Assembly: GCF_003479805.1 (NCBI RefSeq)
Contig: NZ_QUHV01000002.1
Coordinates: 163,676 to 227,675 of the forward strand
Length of the DNA stretch: 64,000 nucleotides
Source: Collinsella sp. AF08-23
GTDB taxonomy: Bacteria > Actinomycetota > Coriobacteriia > Coriobacteriales > Coriobacteriaceae
Direction of reading: 5' to 3'
The translations under genes were made by a program, and so were the position numbers. Below the pieces are notes generated by a model. It worked only from the letters and a program-made list of their open reading frames with translations, searched no databases and was not told the DNA's origin. Within the stretch, counting starts at the first letter, position 1; every line of letters begins with the position of its first letter. This document shows positions 23,830-33,625 of the stretch, one piece after another.

Positions 23830-26304
23830 ATGAAGGTTTCTTACGAATGGTTGAAATCGATGGTCGAGCTGCCGGATGATCCCTCGGAGCTCGCGCGTGA
23901 GTTCATTCGCACCGGCACCGAGGTCGAGTCCATCGACACGGTGGGCGAGGCATATCACAAGATCGTCACGGCGAAGGTGGTCTCCAAGGAGGCGCACCCC
24001 GATTCCGACCACCTGTGGGTCACCCTGGTCGACGTGGGCGCCAACAACGTCGACGCCGACGGCAACCCCGAGCCCCTGCAGATTGTGTGCGGCGCGCAGA
24101 ACTTCAATGAGGGCGACCACATCGTGACCGCCATGATCGGCGCGGAACTGCCGGGCGACGTGCACATCAAGAAGGGCAAGCTGCGCGGCGTCGTATCCTG
24201 CGGCATGAACTGCTCCCAGCGCGAGCTTGGCCTGTCCGGAGACCACGAGGGCATCTGGATTCTGCCCGCGGACGCGCCCGTGGGCATGCCGCTTGCCCAG
24301 TACCTCGGTAGCTCCGATACGGTCCTCGATTGCGAGATCACGCCCAACCGCCCCGACTGCCTGTCCATGATCGGCATCGCCCGCGAAGTCGGAGCCATCT
24401 ACGACCGCGATTTCCACGTGGAGCTTCCCCAGGTCAAGGCCGAGGCCGGCGCGTCCGCGGCTGAGACCGTCTCCGTCGAGCTCATCGACGAGGGCCTGTG
24501 CGAACGCTACGTCGCCCGCGTGGTGCGCGGCGTCAAGGTGGGTCCCTCGCCCGAATGGCTCGTCCAGCGCCTGAACGCCTGCGGCGTGCGCACCCACAAC
24601 AACGTGGTCGACGTCACCAACTACGTCATGATGCTCACCGGCCAGCCCCTGCACGCGTTCGACCTCTCCGCCTTCGAGGAGCGCGACGGCAAGCGCGCCG
24701 TGGCCGTGCGCGCCGCGCGCGAGGGCGAGCGGTTCCGCACCCTCGACGACGTGGAGCGCACGCTTTCGGCGGGCATGGGCCTTATCGCCACGGGCGAGCG
24801 CGGCGCCACGCCGGTGGCGCTCGCCGGCGTCATGGGCGGCATGGACTCCGAGGTCACCGACGCCACCGTCGACGTCCTGGTGGAGAGCGCTTGCTTCAAC
24901 GCGGGCCGCACCTCCCACACGAGTCGCGACCTGTCGCTCATTTCGGACGCCTCCATCCGCTTCGAGCGTCAGGTCGATGAGACCGGATGCGTCGACGTGG
25001 CGAACCTGGCGTGCGCCCTGATCGAGGAGCTCGCCGGCGGCGAGGTCGCGCCCGGATGCGTCGATGTCTATCCGGCTCCGCGCGAGGTCGCCCCTGTCGA
25101 GCTCAGGCTCGCGCGCGTGCACGCCATCTGCGGCGCCGATATCGCCCCCGACTTCATCGAGCGCTCCCTCACCCGCCTGGGCTGCAAGGTGTCCGCGTCC
25201 GGTGAGGGCGACGGCCTCGTCTACAGCATCGTGCCCCCCACCTTCCGCCCCGACCTCCCGCGCGAGATCGACCTGATCGAGGAGGTCTTGCGCCTGTGGG
25301 GCATGGGGCGCGTCGAGGCGACCATCCCCGCCGCCAAGAACCACATCGGCGGACTCACCCGCGAGCAGCGCCTCACCCGTAAGGTCGGCCGGATCCTGCG
25401 CTCCTGCGGCCTCAACGAGACCATGAACTTCTCCTTCGCCGCGCCGGGCGACCTCGAGCGCATCGGCATGACGGAGGAGGGCCGCGGCTGCGCCGTCGAG
25501 CTCATGAACCCGCTTGTCGCTGAGCAGACCGAGATGCGTCGCTCGCTCATCCCCGGCCTGCTGCAGTCCGTCGAGTTCAACATCAAGCACAGCACGGCGA
25601 ACGTGCAACTCTATGAGATCGGCACCCTCTTCTTCGGCCGCGAGAACGCAAGCGCCCCTAAGGAGCGCGAGGCCGTCGCGGGCGTCATGTCCGGCTCTAT
25701 GGGCGACGTGACGTGGAACTACAAGCCCATGCCGCTGCGCTTCTTCGACGGCAAGGGCGTCGTCGAGGAACTGCTGGAGCAGATGCGCATCCCAAAGGTC
25801 CGCTTCCGCGCCGCCGAGGGCGAGGGCTACGCCTTCCTGCAGCCTGGGCGCTGTGCCGAGGTTCTCTCCGGCGGTACCGTGCTCGGCTGGGTCGGCGAGA
25901 TCCACCCCGACGCGCGCGACGTCTATGGCATCGATATCCCCGTGGTCGCGTTCGAGCTCAACCTCGAGGCGCTGCTCAAGCTCTCCGGGGCCCAGGAGGC
26001 CTATCGCGAGTTCTCGCAGTTCCCGAGCGTCGAGCACGACCTCGCCATCGTGGTCGACGACTCCGTCACCTGCGAGGACCTGGAGCGCCGTCTGCGCTCC
26101 GCCGGCGGTAAACTCCTGGTGGGCGTGCGCCTGTTCGACGTGTACCGCGATGCCGAGCGCGTGGGCGAGGGCAAGAAGTCTATGGCGTTCGCGCTCACCT
26201 ATCGCGCCGACGACCACACGCTCACGAGTGAGGAAGTGGAGAAGGCTCACTCCAAGCTCGTGACCAAGGTGTGTAAGGCCACTGGCGGCGAGGTCCGGTC
26301 GTAA
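23830..26304 (+). CDS. pheT: Phenylalanyl-tRNA synthetase beta subunit
   Basis: The protein has 824 residues, a full-length bacterial PheT. An N-terminal EMAP/OB tRNA-binding domain (about 40-155, with AHPDSDHLWV) leads to the B3/B4 editing domain (about 210-400). A B5 domain, catalytic-like core and a C-terminal ferredoxin-fold anticodon-binding domain (about 730-824, FPSVEHDLAIVVDDSVTC) follow. It is separated from pheS by 173 bp that contain a hairpin repeat, an unusually wide gap for this operon. AGAAGAGG lies about 8 nt before the ATG. Confidence 0.97.
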   Translation: MKVSYEWLKSMVELPDDPSELAREFIRTGTEVESIDTVGEAYHKIVTAKVVSKEAHPDSDHLWVTLVDVGANNVDADGNPEPLQIVCGAQNFNEGDHIVTAMIGAELPGDVHIKKGKLRGVVSCGMNCSQRELGLSGDHEGIWILPADAPVGMPLAQYLGSSDTVLDCEITPNRPDCLSMIGIAREVGAIYDRDFHVELPQVKAEAGASAAETVSVELIDEGLCERYVARVVRGVKVGPSPEWLVQRLNACGVRTHNNVVDVTNYVMMLTGQPLHAFDLSAFEERDGKRAVAVRAAREGERFRTLDDVERTLSAGMGLIATGERGATPVALAGVMGGMDSEVTDATVDVLVESACFNAGRTSHTSRDLSLISDASIRFERQVDETGCVDVANLACALIEELAGGEVAPGCVDVYPAPREVAPVELRLARVHAICGADIAPDFIERSLTRLGCKVSASGEGDGLVYSIVPPTFRPDLPREIDLIEEVLRLWGMGRVEATIPAAKNHIGGLTREQRLTRKVGRILRSCGLNETMNFSFAAPGDLERIGMTEEGRGCAVELMNPLVAEQTEMRRSLIPGLLQSVEFNIKHSTANVQLYEIGTLFFGRENASAPKEREAVAGVMSGSMGDVTWNYKPMPLRFFDGKGVVEELLEQMRIPKVRFRAAEGEGYAFLQPGRCAEVLSGGTVLGWVGEIHPDARDVYGIDIPVVAFELNLEALLKLSGAQEAYREFSQFPSVEHDLAIVVDDSVTCEDLERRLRSAGGKLLVGVRLFDVYRDAERVGEGKKSMAFALTYRADDHTLTSEEVEKAHSKLVTKVCKATGGEVRS

Positions 26305-26311
26305 AACGTCC

Positions 26312-26398
26312 CCAGGCACCCCACCTCCGGGCGAACCTAAAGGCTTATGTACCTCAGTACACCGCGCCTTTACGTTCGCCCGGATCTGGGGCACCTGG
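26312..26398. repeat. 86-bp-class hairpin repeat, copy 2 (just after pheT)
   Basis: Same outer ends as copy 1 (CCAGGCACC...GGGGCACCTGG). Inner arms CCGGGCGAAC / GTTCGCCCGG and AAAGGC / GCCTTT pair, and GTACCTCAGTAC is at the tip. The arms differ from copy 1 but pairing is kept. Confidence 0.8.
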
Positions 26399-26421
26399 AA
26401 AACCTTTAACGGCCGGATTCT

Positions 26422-26507
26422 CTAGGCACCCCACCTCGCCTTTCAATCGTCGGGCGCCGCGCGTAAGGCGTGCGCCCTCCTCTTTCGGGGCGATCTGGGG
26501 CACCTGG
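26422..26507. repeat. 86-bp-class hairpin repeat, copy 3
   Basis: Starts CTAGGCACCCCACC and ends ATCTGGGGCACCTGG. Inner arms TCGCCTTT / GGGGCGA and GGGCGC / GCGCCC pair. The stretch TTCAATCGTCGG is shared with copy 1. It lies 24 bp after copy 2 and 53 bp before the next gene. Confidence 0.8.
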
Positions 26508-26559
26508 GAATGTTTGCACTGCGGTTGGGGCGCACGACGACGCGAGAGAAGATTGAGGT

Positions 26560-27525
26560 ATGCCATCCTGGAACATACATATCGCGCATGCGGAGGGGCT
26601 GCTTGAGGATGGCGGCCCCTTCGCGGGCGTCGTGCGGGACCGCAACGCGTTCCTGTTTGGCAACTTCGTGCCCGACATTTACGTGGGCTACATGGTGCCG
26701 AGTGTGGCCGAGCCCATCCCGTATCGCGTGACGCATTTCGCCGCTCCCGAGCATATCCCTAAACCCCGCGAGGCGGAGTTTTGGCATACCTATGTGGCGC
26801 CCATGGCTCATGAGTTGGGCATTACCGGCGTGCTTGCCGATGGTGCCAATGCCGCACCCGGTGCTTCTGCTGGCCGCACGATCATCCTTGCGCCCGACGA
26901 TGACGTGGCAAGGGGGTGCACGAGCGACGCGGCGGGAAGGCCCACCGACTCCGCGGCAAGGAAAGCCCTCATCATCGAGGCGGGTTCGCTTGCGCGCGAG
27001 GTGGCACATGTGTCACCCGCGCACACCCCGAACTATGAGCTGAAGGTCGACCCCGCCCTCACCGCCTCGCTTCAGGTGCAGGCCTTCGAGGCCGTCCGCG
27101 AGACGGACAAGGCTGTGGATGCGCGCCGCTCCCAGTTCGACATGGTGCTGGGCACCTGGACGCATCTGCTTGCCGACACCATCTGGAACCAACGCGTCAG
27201 CGATTTCCTTGACGAGCTGGGGCAAAAACCCAGCCGCGACTTCCGTATTAAGAAGCAGGGGGACTTCGATCAGTTTGGCAAGTCGTTGCGCATCGACGCC
27301 TTCCCCGTTGCAACTCCGCGCCTGCTCGATGCGGCCGCGGCATTCCCGCAGTATGCGATTGATGAGTGCTCGGTGCTGTACACAGTGGCGATCGCTCATG
27401 AGATCGTGCGGACCAACAGCTTGGTTGGTGAACCGGAATACCGCTTGCTCACCAGCGAGTTTTTCGCTCAGACCTTCAACGAGGTTCAACGCACCGCCGC
27501 GAGCCTCATTCGCGAGCGGCTTTAG
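26560..27525 (+). CDS. Putative zinc-dependent phospholipase C-like protein
   Basis: The protein has 321 residues and starts MPSWNIHIAHAEGLL. It has NFVPDIYVGYMV near residue 36 and GTWTHLLADTIWNQRV around 204. A tryptophan-histidine start, an early N-x-x-PD-I and a later T-H-x-x-x-D match the metal-site pattern of bacterial zinc-dependent phospholipase C/S1-P1-like proteins, many of unknown substrate. No signal peptide is visible, so it is probably cytoplasmic. A 90-residue insert (about 95-150) is low complexity. A GAGAGAAGA lies near the start. Standalone gene between pheST and the convergent pyk. Family assignment is moderate. Confidence 0.75.
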   Translation: MPSWNIHIAHAEGLLEDGGPFAGVVRDRNAFLFGNFVPDIYVGYMVPSVAEPIPYRVTHFAAPEHIPKPREAEFWHTYVAPMAHELGITGVLADGANAAPGASAGRTIILAPDDDVARGCTSDAAGRPTDSAARKALIIEAGSLAREVAHVSPAHTPNYELKVDPALTASLQVQAFEAVRETDKAVDARRSQFDMVLGTWTHLLADTIWNQRVSDFLDELGQKPSRDFRIKKQGDFDQFGKSLRIDAFPVATPRLLDAAAAFPQYAIDECSVLYTVAIAHEIVRTNSLVGEPEYRLLTSEFFAQTFNEVQRTAASLIRERL

Positions 27526-27612
27526 GGGTATCGCTCGATGTGCGGCTTCTCTGGGCTTGATGGGATGGTCGTGAGGCGCGGCGTGGCCGGGGGCGGAGAT
27601 GCGGCGAGGCCG

Positions 27613-27655
27613 GTGACAAAGAAGGGGCTCGCTGGACAAACCAGCGAGCCCCTCT
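27613..27655 (-). terminator. Intrinsic terminator of pyk
   Basis: Twelve-bp stem GGGGCTCGCTGG / CCAGCGAGCCCC (27624-27635, 27641-27652) with loop ACAAA. On the minus strand it is followed by TTCTTTG. It lies 46 bp beyond the pyk stop. Confidence 0.8.
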
Positions 27656-27697
27656 GCAGCGATGATATCGCTTGAAAGGATGCGTGTAGCGCGAGCC

Positions 27698-29167
27698 TTA
27701 GCGAACCTGAGCCACGTAGGCGAGGTTGGTCGAGGAGACCTTGCCCTCGAGCTCGACGGAGAGACGGGCATCGCCGGCGGTCGCGACGGTGAGATCGCCC
27801 TTCTCGACGAAGCCGAGCTCCTTGGCCGTCTCGACAGCCTTCACGATGGTGCCGTTGACGGTGCCCTGGGTGATCTCGGCCTGGCGCGGGATGACGCCCC
27901 AGTACATGATCATCTGCTGAACGGCCCACTCGTGGCGGGAGAACGCGCAGATGGGCATGTTCGGACGGAAGTGGGAGATCAGGCGAGCGGTGCGGCCGGT
28001 GGTGGTGGGCACGGTGATGCACTTGGCACCCACGGCAGTCGCCATCTGGACGGCGGACATGCCCACGACGTTGTTGACGACACGGGTGCCGGACGCGTTC
28101 TCGGGCATGGCGAGCTCGGCGTGAGCAGGCATGTACTTCTCGGTCTCGATGGCGATGCGTGCCTGCATGGCAACGGCCTCGACCGGGTACTGGCCGGCTG
28201 CGGTCTCGCCGGAGAGCATCACGGCGTCGGTACCATCGAGGATGGCGTTGGCGACGTCGGTAACCTCGGCGCGCGTCGGGCGCGGGTTGTGCTGCATGGA
28301 GTCGAGCATCTGCGTGGCGGTGATAACGGGCTTGTAAGCCGCGTTGCACTTGGCGATGATCTCCTTCTGGATGTGGGGAACGAGCTCGGGCGCGATCTCG
28401 ATACCCAGGTCGCCACGAGCGACCATGATGCCGTCGGAAGCCTCGAGGATCTCGTCGAACTTCTCGACGCCCAGGGCGCACTCGATCTTGGGGAAGATCG
28501 TAACGTGCTCGCCGCCGTTGGCAAGGCAGAGCTCGCGGATCTCCTCGACGGCCTTGCCGTTACGGATGAACGACGCGGCGATGTAGTCGATGTTCTGGGT
28601 GAGGCCGAACAGGATGTCCTGGCGATCGCGCTCGGTGACGGCGGGCAGGGAGATGTCGACGTTGGGGATGTTGACGCCCTTGCGCTCGCCGATCAGGCCG
28701 TTGTTCATGACGATGCAGTGCATGTCCTGGCCGTCGATGCGCTCGACCTCAAGGCCGACCAGACCGTCGTCGATCAGGATGATGGAGCCCTTCTCAGCCT
28801 CGGAAGGAAGCTTGAGGTAGTCGAGGGAAATGTGGGAGGCGTTGCCGAGCCAGTCCTCGGTCGTGGGCTGTGCGGTGACGATGATCTTGTCGCCGGCGTG
28901 GACCTCGACCTTGGCGTGATCCTCGAGCAGGCCGGTGCGGACCTCGGGGCCCTTGGTGTCGAGCAGGATGCCGACGGGCTTGCCAACCTCGGCGGCGCAA
29001 CGGCGGACGCGCTCGATGCGGCCCTGGTGCTCCTCGTAGGAGCCGTGGGAGAAGTTGAAGCGGGCGACGTTCATGCCCGCCTTGATCATCTCGCGAATGG
29101 TCTCGTCGTTGTCACAGGCAGGGCCCATGGTGCAAACGATCTTGGTGCGCTTAAGTTTCTGCTGCAT
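27698..29167 (-). CDS. pyk: Pyruvate kinase
   Basis: The protein has 489 residues. It converts phosphoenolpyruvate and ADP to pyruvate and ATP, the last step of glycolysis. Motifs visible are KRTKIVCTMGPACDN at the N-terminus, FNFSHGSYEEH, the KIE catalytic segment IFPKIECALG and the signature MVARGDLGIEI. MLDSMQHNPRPTRAEVTDVA binds substrate. The C-terminal allosteric domain is complete. GGAGG lies 6 nt before the ATG. The minus-strand promoter region has an exact TATAAT (plus coordinates 29225-29230) 58 bp upstream. Monocistronic with its own terminator. Confidence 0.97.
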   Translation of the reverse strand: MQQKLKRTKIVCTMGPACDNDETIREMIKAGMNVARFNFSHGSYEEHQGRIERVRRCAAEVGKPVGILLDTKGPEVRTGLLEDHAKVEVHAGDKIIVTAQPTTEDWLGNASHISLDYLKLPSEAEKGSIILIDDGLVGLEVERIDGQDMHCIVMNNGLIGERKGVNIPNVDISLPAVTERDRQDILFGLTQNIDYIAASFIRNGKAVEEIRELCLANGGEHVTIFPKIECALGVEKFDEILEASDGIMVARGDLGIEIAPELVPHIQKEIIAKCNAAYKPVITATQMLDSMQHNPRPTRAEVTDVANAILDGTDAVMLSGETAAGQYPVEAVAMQARIAIETEKYMPAHAELAMPENASGTRVVNNVVGMSAVQMATAVGAKCITVPTTTGRTARLISHFRPNMPICAFSRHEWAVQQMIMYWGVIPRQAEITQGTVNGTIVKAVETAKELGFVEKGDLTVATAGDARLSVELEGKVSSTNLAYVAQVR

Positions 29168-29497
29168 TCAGACCTCCATCTGATGTCATTAACAGGCGTC
29201 GTTGGTAAGCAGATACATGGGCACATTATAGGAAAATTCAAGCCGTCCATCGTTGCAAAACGACCGCATGCCGATTCAATCTACACAGCTCTTGATTTAT
29301 AAACGCCCCGTAGTAAGAGGATATGGACATTGCCTCCTATCGCGGGGCTCTCCGGTATATCGGGGATCGGCTTGGGTACCATATTGCCCTATGACAAGCC
29401 CTTGCCCAGGTTCCGGGAATTATAATCGGGTGTCAGACTGTTGGATTGGGGCGCAGCGCGCCTGTGTCCCGCTTGGCATACTCCGGGAGGGGTCAGA
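29168..29497. other. Divergent promoter region between pyk and the P-type ATPase gene
   Basis: Two exact TATAAT boxes face away from each other: 29225-29230 (minus, toward pyk) and 29421-29426 (plus, toward the ATPase). Neither has a convincing -35 at 17 bp, so they may be activator dependent. No gene is supported in the 330 bp. Confidence 0.5.
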
Positions 29498-32176
29498 TTG
29501 AAAGAGTACTTGGCTTCGGCTGAGGAGGTTCTCGAGGAGCAGTCCACGAGTGCCGCTCAGGGCCTGACTGCCGCCGAGGCGCAGACGCGCCTGGCGAACG
29601 TTGGTCCGAACAAACTGGACGAGGAAGAGAAGACGCCGCTGTGGAAGCGCTTCTTTGAGCAGATGGCGGACCCGATGGTCATCATGCTGCTCGTTGCGGC
29701 GGCTATCTCCGTCATCACCGGCTTCATTCAGGGCGAGCCCGAGTGGGCAGATGCCGCCATCATCCTGTCCGTCGTCATCCTGAACTCCGTCCTCGGCGTG
29801 GTTCAGGAGGCCAAGTCCGAGCAGGCGCTCGAGGCGCTGCAGGAGATGTCCGCGGCGCAGTCCAAAGTCATCCGCGACGGCAAGATGGTTCACATGGCAA
29901 GCTCCGAGCTCGTCCCCGGCGACGTCGTGCTGCTCGAGGCGGGCGACTCCGTCCCCGCCGACTGCCGCGTGCTCGAGAGCGCTTCCATGAAGATCGAGGA
30001 GGCCGCCCTCACCGGCGAGTCCGTCCCGGTCGAGAAGCACGCCAACACCATCGAGCTCGGCGAGGGCATGGACGACGTGCCGCTTGGCGACCGCAAGAAC
30101 ATGTGCTATATGGGCTCCACCGTCGTGTACGGCCGCGGCCGCGCCGTCGTGGTGGGCACCGGCATGAACACCGAGATGGGCAAGATCGCCACGGCCCTCA
30201 CCCAGGCAAAGAAGGAGCTCACCCCGCTCCAGATGAAGCTCAACGAGCTCTCCGGCATCCTGACCAAGCTCGTGCTCGCCATCTGCGTGATCATCTTCGC
30301 GGTGGACATCGTCCGCCACTTCGGTGAGCTTGGCACCAACCCGGGTATGCTGCTCGACACCTTCATGGTCGCCGTGTCCCTGGCGGTCGCCGCCATCCCC
30401 GAGGGCCTGGTCGCTGTCGTCACCATCGTCCTGTCCATGGGTGTCACCAAGATGTCCAAGCGTCAGGCCATTATTCGCAAGATGACCGCCGTCGAGACTC
30501 TCGGATGCACCCAGATCATCTGCTCCGACAAGACCGGCACCCTCACCCAGAACAAGATGACCGTTGTCAAGCACGAGCTCGCCTGCGCCGAGGAGAAGTT
30601 CCTCGCCGGCATGGCGTTGTGCTCCGACGCCAAGTGGGATGAGGAGAAGGGCGAGGCGGTTGGCGAGCCCACCGAGTGCGCTCTCGTCAACGACGCTGCC
30701 AAGGCCGGCATGCAGGGGCTCGACGTCGAGCACCCGCGCGTGGGCGAGGCGCCGTTCGACTCCGGCCGCAAGATGATGTCCGTCGTGGTCGAGGAAGCCG
30801 ACGGCACCTTCGAGCAGTACACCAAGGGCGGCCCCGACGTCGTCCTCTCCCGTTGCACCCATGTGTATGACAACGGCGAGCTCGTCCCCATGACCGATGA
30901 GCGCCGCGAGCAGATCCTCGCCGCGAACAAGGCCATGGCCGACCAGGCGCTGCGCGTGCTGGCGCTCTCCAGCCGCACCTACACCGAGAAGCCCTCTGAC
31001 TTCTCCCCTGAGGCCCTCGAGCACGACCTCGTGTTCTGCGGCCTCTCCGGCATGATCGACCCCGTCCGCCCCGAGGTCACCGCCGCCATCGCGGAGGCCA
31101 AGGAGGCCGGCATCCGCGCCGTCATGATCACCGGTGACCACATCGACACCGCCGTCGCCATCGCCAAGGACCTCGGCATCGTCGAGGACGCTTCCCAGGC
31201 CATCACCGGCGCTGAGCTCGACAAGATCTCCGACGAGGAATTCAAGACCCGCGTCACCGAGATCTCCGTGTATGCCCGCGTCCAGCCCGAGCACAAGGCC
31301 CGCATCGTCGATGCCTGGAAGAGCCTGGGCAACATCGTCGCCATGACCGGCGACGGCGTGAACGACGCTCCGTCCATCAAGCGCGCCGACATCGGCGTGG
31401 GCATGGGCATCACCGGCACCGACGTCACCAAGAACGTCGCCGACATGGTTCTCGCCGACGACAACTTCGCCACCATCATCAACGCGGTGGAGGAAGGCCG
31501 TCGTATCTACGACAACATCCGCAAGGTCATCCAGTTCCTGCTGTCCGCCAACATCGCCGAGGTCCTCTCGGTGTTCGTGGCGACCCTCATCGGCTTCACC
31601 ATCTTCCAGCCGGTCCAGTTGCTGTGGATCAACCTCATCACCGACTCCCTGCCGGCGCTCGCGCTTGGCATGGAGGAGGCCGAGGGTGATGTCATGAAGC
31701 GCAAGCCACGCAAGGCCTCCGATGGCGTGTTCGCCGATGGCATGGGCCTCGACATCGCCTTCCAGGGCGTCATCATCACTCTGCTGGTGCTCGCCTCCTT
31801 CTTCGCGGGCATGTTCCTGCACAACGGCTCCATCGACATGGGCATGCTGCTCGATGGCGTGCCGGATGCCGAGGGCGTGACCATGGCCTTCATCACTCTT
31901 TCGATGGTCGAGATCTTCCACTCCTTCAACATGCGCAGCCGCCGCGCCTCCATCTTCGCCATGAAGACACAGAACAAGTGGCTGTGGGGTGCCGCCGTTC
32001 TCGCCCTCGTGCTGACGGTCATCCCGGTCGAGGTCGACTTCCTCGCCGAGGTCTTCGGCTTCATGACCCTCGATCCGATGGCGCTGCTCGCTGCTCTTGG
32101 CCTCGCCTTCCTGATCATCCCGATCATGGAGGTCTACAAGGCCGTTATGCGCAACATCGAGAAAAACAAGGCGTAA
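29498..32176 (+). CDS. Cation-translocating P-type ATPase, Ca2+ (type II) class
   Basis: The protein has 892 residues. TTG at 29498 is chosen because GGGAGGGG lies 6 nt upstream; an in-frame ATG 19 codons earlier has no site. Domains: actuator with LTGESVPVEK, M4 with AIPEGL (the Ca2+-site glutamate), phosphorylation site CSDKTGTLTQNK, nucleotide domain, and TGDGVNDAPSIKRADIG. Ten membrane helices include the C-terminal set. These are type IIA/IIB Ca2+ pump features, so it likely exports Ca2+ or Mn2+. It is followed 22 bp later by rsgA, possibly co-transcribed. Confidence 0.93.
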   Translation: MKEYLASAEEVLEEQSTSAAQGLTAAEAQTRLANVGPNKLDEEEKTPLWKRFFEQMADPMVIMLLVAAAISVITGFIQGEPEWADAAIILSVVILNSVLGVVQEAKSEQALEALQEMSAAQSKVIRDGKMVHMASSELVPGDVVLLEAGDSVPADCRVLESASMKIEEAALTGESVPVEKHANTIELGEGMDDVPLGDRKNMCYMGSTVVYGRGRAVVVGTGMNTEMGKIATALTQAKKELTPLQMKLNELSGILTKLVLAICVIIFAVDIVRHFGELGTNPGMLLDTFMVAVSLAVAAIPEGLVAVVTIVLSMGVTKMSKRQAIIRKMTAVETLGCTQIICSDKTGTLTQNKMTVVKHELACAEEKFLAGMALCSDAKWDEEKGEAVGEPTECALVNDAAKAGMQGLDVEHPRVGEAPFDSGRKMMSVVVEEADGTFEQYTKGGPDVVLSRCTHVYDNGELVPMTDERREQILAANKAMADQALRVLALSSRTYTEKPSDFSPEALEHDLVFCGLSGMIDPVRPEVTAAIAEAKEAGIRAVMITGDHIDTAVAIAKDLGIVEDASQAITGAELDKISDEEFKTRVTEISVYARVQPEHKARIVDAWKSLGNIVAMTGDGVNDAPSIKRADIGVGMGITGTDVTKNVADMVLADDNFATIINAVEEGRRIYDNIRKVIQFLLSANIAEVLSVFVATLIGFTIFQPVQLLWINLITDSLPALALGMEEAEGDVMKRKPRKASDGVFADGMGLDIAFQGVIITLLVLASFFAGMFLHNGSIDMGMLLDGVPDAEGVTMAFITLSMVEIFHSFNMRSRRASIFAMKTQNKWLWGAAVLALVLTVIPVEVDFLAEVFGFMTLDPMALLAALGLAFLIIPIMEVYKAVMRNIEKNKA

Positions 32177-32198
32177 GGGAAGGGACCGAGGCGTAAGC

Positions 32199-33347
32199 GT
32201 GGCTGACGTTTTGGAACATATTCCGAGCTTTGGAGACCTGCGTGCATCCAGCGCGCAGGTCTCTGCGTTTGAGCAGGCGCGCTCGGAGCTCGATGCAGCG
32301 GGGGATGTGCCCGCCGCAGAGATTGAGCTGGGTGCCGTGGTGCGCTTGGATCGTGGTTTTCCCATGATTGCGACGGCTTCGGGCGCGTTGCTGCGCGCCG
32401 AGCATGCCGTTGATTTTGCCAAAGGAAAGCGCGGCAAGCGTGGTAAGCACGGCCGGGGCGGCACAGGTAGGACCGCGGGGGCAGATGAGGCTGCCGAGCG
32501 CGTTCTGCCCAGCGTGGGCGATTTCGTGGCGGTCCGTGTCTCGCCAAACCACGACATGGGCGTAATTCTGCGCGTTCTGCCCCGACGTACGGCATTTGAG
32601 CGCTGGCGCGGCAAGAACCGCGGCGAGCGCCAGGTGCTGGCAGCGAACGTCGACGTGATCTTTATCGTGCAGCCTTTGGGTGCCGAGCGCGATACGTTGT
32701 CGCTTATGCGTGACCGTATCGCCCGCTCACTCGTACTCGCGCGCGACTGCGGTGCCGAGCCGGTTGTGATCCTCACGAAAATCGACCGGTGTGAGGCGGG
32801 CGAGGTTCAAGCGGTTGTTGAGGATATTCGGCGGCTGGTTGGCGAGGGTGTGTCCGTGATTGCGACCTCCTCGCGTACGGGGGTGGGTCTCGATGAGGTC
32901 CGGTCTTGCATTCCCCACGGCGCGGTCGGCATGATCTTGGGCGAGTCCGGTGCAGGCAAATCGACGCTGCTCAACACGCTGCTCGGTGCCGAGGCGCTCG
33001 AGACGAGCGAGGTGCGTGAACGTGATGATGCTGGGCGGCATACCACCGTCGCGCGTATCATGGTCGCGCTGCCTGAACCTTGCGGTGTCATAGCCGATTG
33101 CCCGGGATTGCGCTCGTTGCCGCTCGTTGGGCATGAACGAGGGCTCGCACGAGCATTTCCCGAGGTCATCGATGCTGCGCATACCTGTCGATTCAATGAC
33201 TGCTCTCATGTGCACGAGCCGGGATGTGGTGTGTTGCAGGGCGTAGAAGATGGGGAGATCGAGCGCGTGCGCGTGGACGCGTTTTTGGCGCTCGCTTCCG
33301 AGATGCGCGTGAGTGTGCAGAGCTTGGACCCCGATATCCACCTCTAA
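32199..33347 (+). CDS. rsgA: Ribosome small subunit-dependent GTPase A
   Basis: The protein has 382 residues. It assists late 30S maturation. An OB-fold N-terminal domain carries a basic insert near 77-90 (KGKRGKRGKHGRGG). The GTPase is circularly permuted, with order G4 (TKID), G5, G1 (GESGAGKST) and G3 (DCPG). A C-terminal zinc finger follows (CRFNDCSHVHEPGC). GTG at 32199 is the likely start, 22 bp after the ATPase stop; the ribosome binding site is weak (GAGGCG). The N-terminal extension before the OB fold is longer than in E. coli. Confidence 0.92.
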   Translation: MADVLEHIPSFGDLRASSAQVSAFEQARSELDAAGDVPAAEIELGAVVRLDRGFPMIATASGALLRAEHAVDFAKGKRGKRGKHGRGGTGRTAGADEAAERVLPSVGDFVAVRVSPNHDMGVILRVLPRRTAFERWRGKNRGERQVLAANVDVIFIVQPLGAERDTLSLMRDRIARSLVLARDCGAEPVVILTKIDRCEAGEVQAVVEDIRRLVGEGVSVIATSSRTGVGLDEVRSCIPHGAVGMILGESGAGKSTLLNTLLGAEALETSEVRERDDAGRHTTVARIMVALPEPCGVIADCPGLRSLPLVGHERGLARAFPEVIDAAHTCRFNDCSHVHEPGCGVLQGVEDGEIERVRVDAFLALASEMRVSVQSLDPDIHL

Positions 33348-33625
33348 CCAGGGATTTCCTCACGCGTGAGCGAAAGACAACGACATAGCTCGATCGCAGG
33401 GTCGCTCGGTATGGGCGGCCCTGTTCTCTATGCGCGTCGACCGTGGGCCTTCGTGCGCTCGGACACAGGTTTGGCCTGGGTCTGGCACAGGCCTGTCATC
33501 GGGTGCCAGCTGGTGGTATGAGCCCTCAACAGGTCGCTGCGGAGTTTCTCAATTAGTCGCCTTCGCGAGTTCCGCGGGGTTCGAGAATCGAGTCACGGGA
33601 CGCATGCGACTGGGGGGATCGGTAC

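Noticed and set aside
23806..26394. An 860-codon minus-strand frame opposite pheT
   Set aside because: Antisense shadow; pheT is complete and in the right place after pheS.
29420..32776. A very long open frame on the minus strand opposite the P-type ATPase and rsgA genes
   Set aside because: It is the antisense of a GC-rich gene with strong third-position bias. The product is compositionally odd (H, D, G, L-rich) with no motif, and the plus strand encodes a complete P-ATPase.
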